Positions 63,208 to 64,000 of a DNA stretch of 64,000 nt are shown in pieces. Location of the stretch: the NCBI RefSeq assembly GCF_018304945.1, contig NZ_JAGQEE010000010.1, positions 62,001-126,000 of the forward strand. Direction: 5' to 3'. The stretch's first letter is position 1. The number at the start of each line of letters is the position of its first letter. This DNA is from Collimonas humicola. GTDB taxonomy: Bacteria; Pseudomonadota; Gammaproteobacteria; Burkholderiales; Burkholderiaceae_D. The position numbers were made by a program, and so were the translations under genes. The notes under the pieces are model-generated. The model worked only from the letters and a program-made list of their open reading frames with translations, had not been told where the DNA came from and made no database searches.

Positions 63208-63639
63208 TTAATGCAAGGTGGCGCTCGATACCGTTTCTTCCGGCGCTGCCCCCGGCGCGACCGAGGCATGATGCAGCACGATGCGCCAGCCGCGCGGGGT
63301 TTTCATGTAGACATTGGTGGCCAGGATGTGCATCTCGCGGTCGGCGTCGCTGGCCTGGTGCAGCTCTTCCACCAGGTTATGAATGCTGGTCGACATATTA
63401 TGGGTCACATGCAGCTGCCGCGCGCGGATATGCACGCCGCCGCGTTCAAACAGGGCTTCGAAGGCGGCCCGGATCGCCGCATGGCCATGCAGCCGCGGCG
63501 CGTTGGGATGGACGCAGACGATCTCGTCGTCATCGGCCCAGAGCGCCATCATGGCTTCGATGTCGGCGCGGCTCATGGCGTCGTAAAAAGCGGTTTCAGT
63601 TTCTTCTGCTGAACCGTGCATAAATTTGACATGCGGCAT
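63208..63639 (-). CDS. NTF2-like/SnoaL-type protein
   Basis: A 143-aa single-domain protein with a cone-shaped NTF2 fold signature: AFYDAMSRADIEAMMALWADDDEIVCVHPNAPRLHGHAAIRAAFEALF. The fold includes enzymes (SnoaL-type isomerases) and ligand-binding proteins, and no catalytic residues allow a choice. GGAGG precedes the ATG. It is separated from the zinc-finger gene by a terminator and from the YheT-like gene by about 40 bp, so it may begin a transcript that includes the next two genes. Confidence 0.85.
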   Translation of the reverse strand: MPHVKFMHGSAEETETAFYDAMSRADIEAMMALWADDDEIVCVHPNAPRLHGHAAIRAAFEALFERGGVHIRARQLHVTHNMSTSIHNLVEELHQASDADREMHILATNVYMKTPRGWRIVLHHASVAPGAAPEETVSSATLH

Positions 63640-63693
63640 ATTGCCTCCCTACTCACCCGGATTGAACCACTGGCACAACGCTTTGGCAGCATC

Positions 63694-63720
63694 AAAAAAG
63701 GGAGCCAGGCTCCCTTTTCG
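63694..63720 (-). terminator. Terminator after the zinc-finger gene
   Basis: GGGAGCC and GGCTCCC with flanking A/T arms form an 11-bp stem around a one-base centre. On the minus strand the stem is followed by TTTTTT, just after the zinc-finger stop at 63722. Confidence 0.85.
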
Positions 63721-63721
63721 A

Positions 63722-63922
63722 TCAGTGTCCTGTGACGACCGCGCCCGGCTTCAGGCGGTATTGCGTGCCGCAGTAGGGGCATTTGGCGCTGCCGCTGCTG
63801 TCCAGGTTGAGGAATACGCGCGGATGCGAGGACCAGGTCGGCATCAGCGGGTTAGGGCAGTGCGCCGGCAAGTCCTTGCCGTCGAGTTCAACTACTGCTT
63901 GCTGGCTTGTTGCTGTGTTCAT
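63722..63922 (-). CDS. Small zinc-finger domain protein
   Basis: A 66-aa protein with a zinc-binding set Cys22, His33, Cys48 and Cys51 (CPNP...HPRVFLNL...KCPYCGTQY). This matches the short zinc-finger family related to the mitochondrial complex I NDUFS6 subunit and common in betaproteobacteria. Its function is unknown. GGAG precedes the ATG and a terminator follows the stop. The gene upstream (right of the window) is not visible. Confidence 0.9.
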   Translation of the reverse strand: MNTATSQQAVVELDGKDLPAHCPNPLMPTWSSHPRVFLNLDSSGSAKCPYCGTQYRLKPGAVVTGH

Positions 63923-64000
63923 TTACTACTCCATTAGTGACGTGTGCTCTGATTGCTTGATGCCGGCTTACTTTCCAACCACGGTAAGCCAGTGTTGATA

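Noticed and set aside
61606-63612. 668-codon plus-strand frame over the DUF2946, YheT-like and NTF2-like genes
   Set aside because: It spans three minus-strand genes that each have family signatures and ribosome-binding sites.

Overview
The window is high-GC, gene-dense bacterial chromosome. Gene order and protein flavour (hda-HAD-pcnB-folK-dNK-panB, recA-recX-DUF2889-sucCD with a CTGT-N8-ACAG SOS box, intracellular PHA depolymerase, DUF2946 and betaproteobacterial zinc-finger proteins) point to a betaproteobacterium of the Burkholderiales, most likely Oxalobacteraceae (Collimonas-like). That placement is inference from protein character, not from a search. No rRNA, tRNA, CRISPR array, prophage or complete insertion sequence was seen.

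Layout. 1-9670 is core metabolism and replication control: dnaJ 3' end, an exported chalcone-isomerase-like protein, carbonic anhydrase, purM, a PerM/AI-2E permease, hda, a HAD phosphatase, pcnB, folK, a deoxynucleoside kinase and panB. 9688-24296 holds two related peptide-ligase/peptidase clusters. Cluster A (minus strand) is circularly permuted ATP-grasp, alpha-E, transglutaminase-like protease, Anbu-type proteasome homologue and a GNAT. Cluster B (plus strand) is a transglutaminase-DUF2126 amidoligase fusion, an ATP-grasp/alpha-E fusion and a third transglutaminase-like protease. A cupin, a GST and phaZ lie between them. 24419-27052 has an AT-rich GNAT and an exported M20 peptidase. 27532-32146 is a two-component system plus a two-subunit Na+/solute symporter. 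32277-35025 has small exported and Tim44-like proteins and trpS.

35599-42628 holds a degenerate SDR divergent from an XRE regulator, then a LysR-linked acyl-CoA dehydrogenase/phosphotransferase/histidine phosphatase/SDR/SDR operon. 42716-47864 looks like the lower lysine (2-aminoadipate/2-oxoadipate) pathway: AmaB-like dehydrogenase, LysR, D-2-hydroxyglutarate dehydrogenase-like flavoprotein and HglS-like DUF1338 dioxygenase. 48050-54967 carries ggt, recA under an SOS box, recX, DUF2889 and sucCD. 55197-56794 is a PP2C phosphatase and a double-FHA protein. 57238-59357 is an AT-richer type IV pilin plus O-antigen-ligase-like locus with a sigma-54 promoter. 59373-63922 has moaC, an M48 protease and several small conserved genes.

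The most notable non-coding structure is a family of inverted repeats (GTCAAATGGGGTCAGAGT and its complement). There are three copies, each in a gap between the 3' ends of convergent genes. Two copies are followed by a shared module of about 300 bp, with 139 bp identical, and then by a short tandem array that stops just before the neighbouring stop codon.
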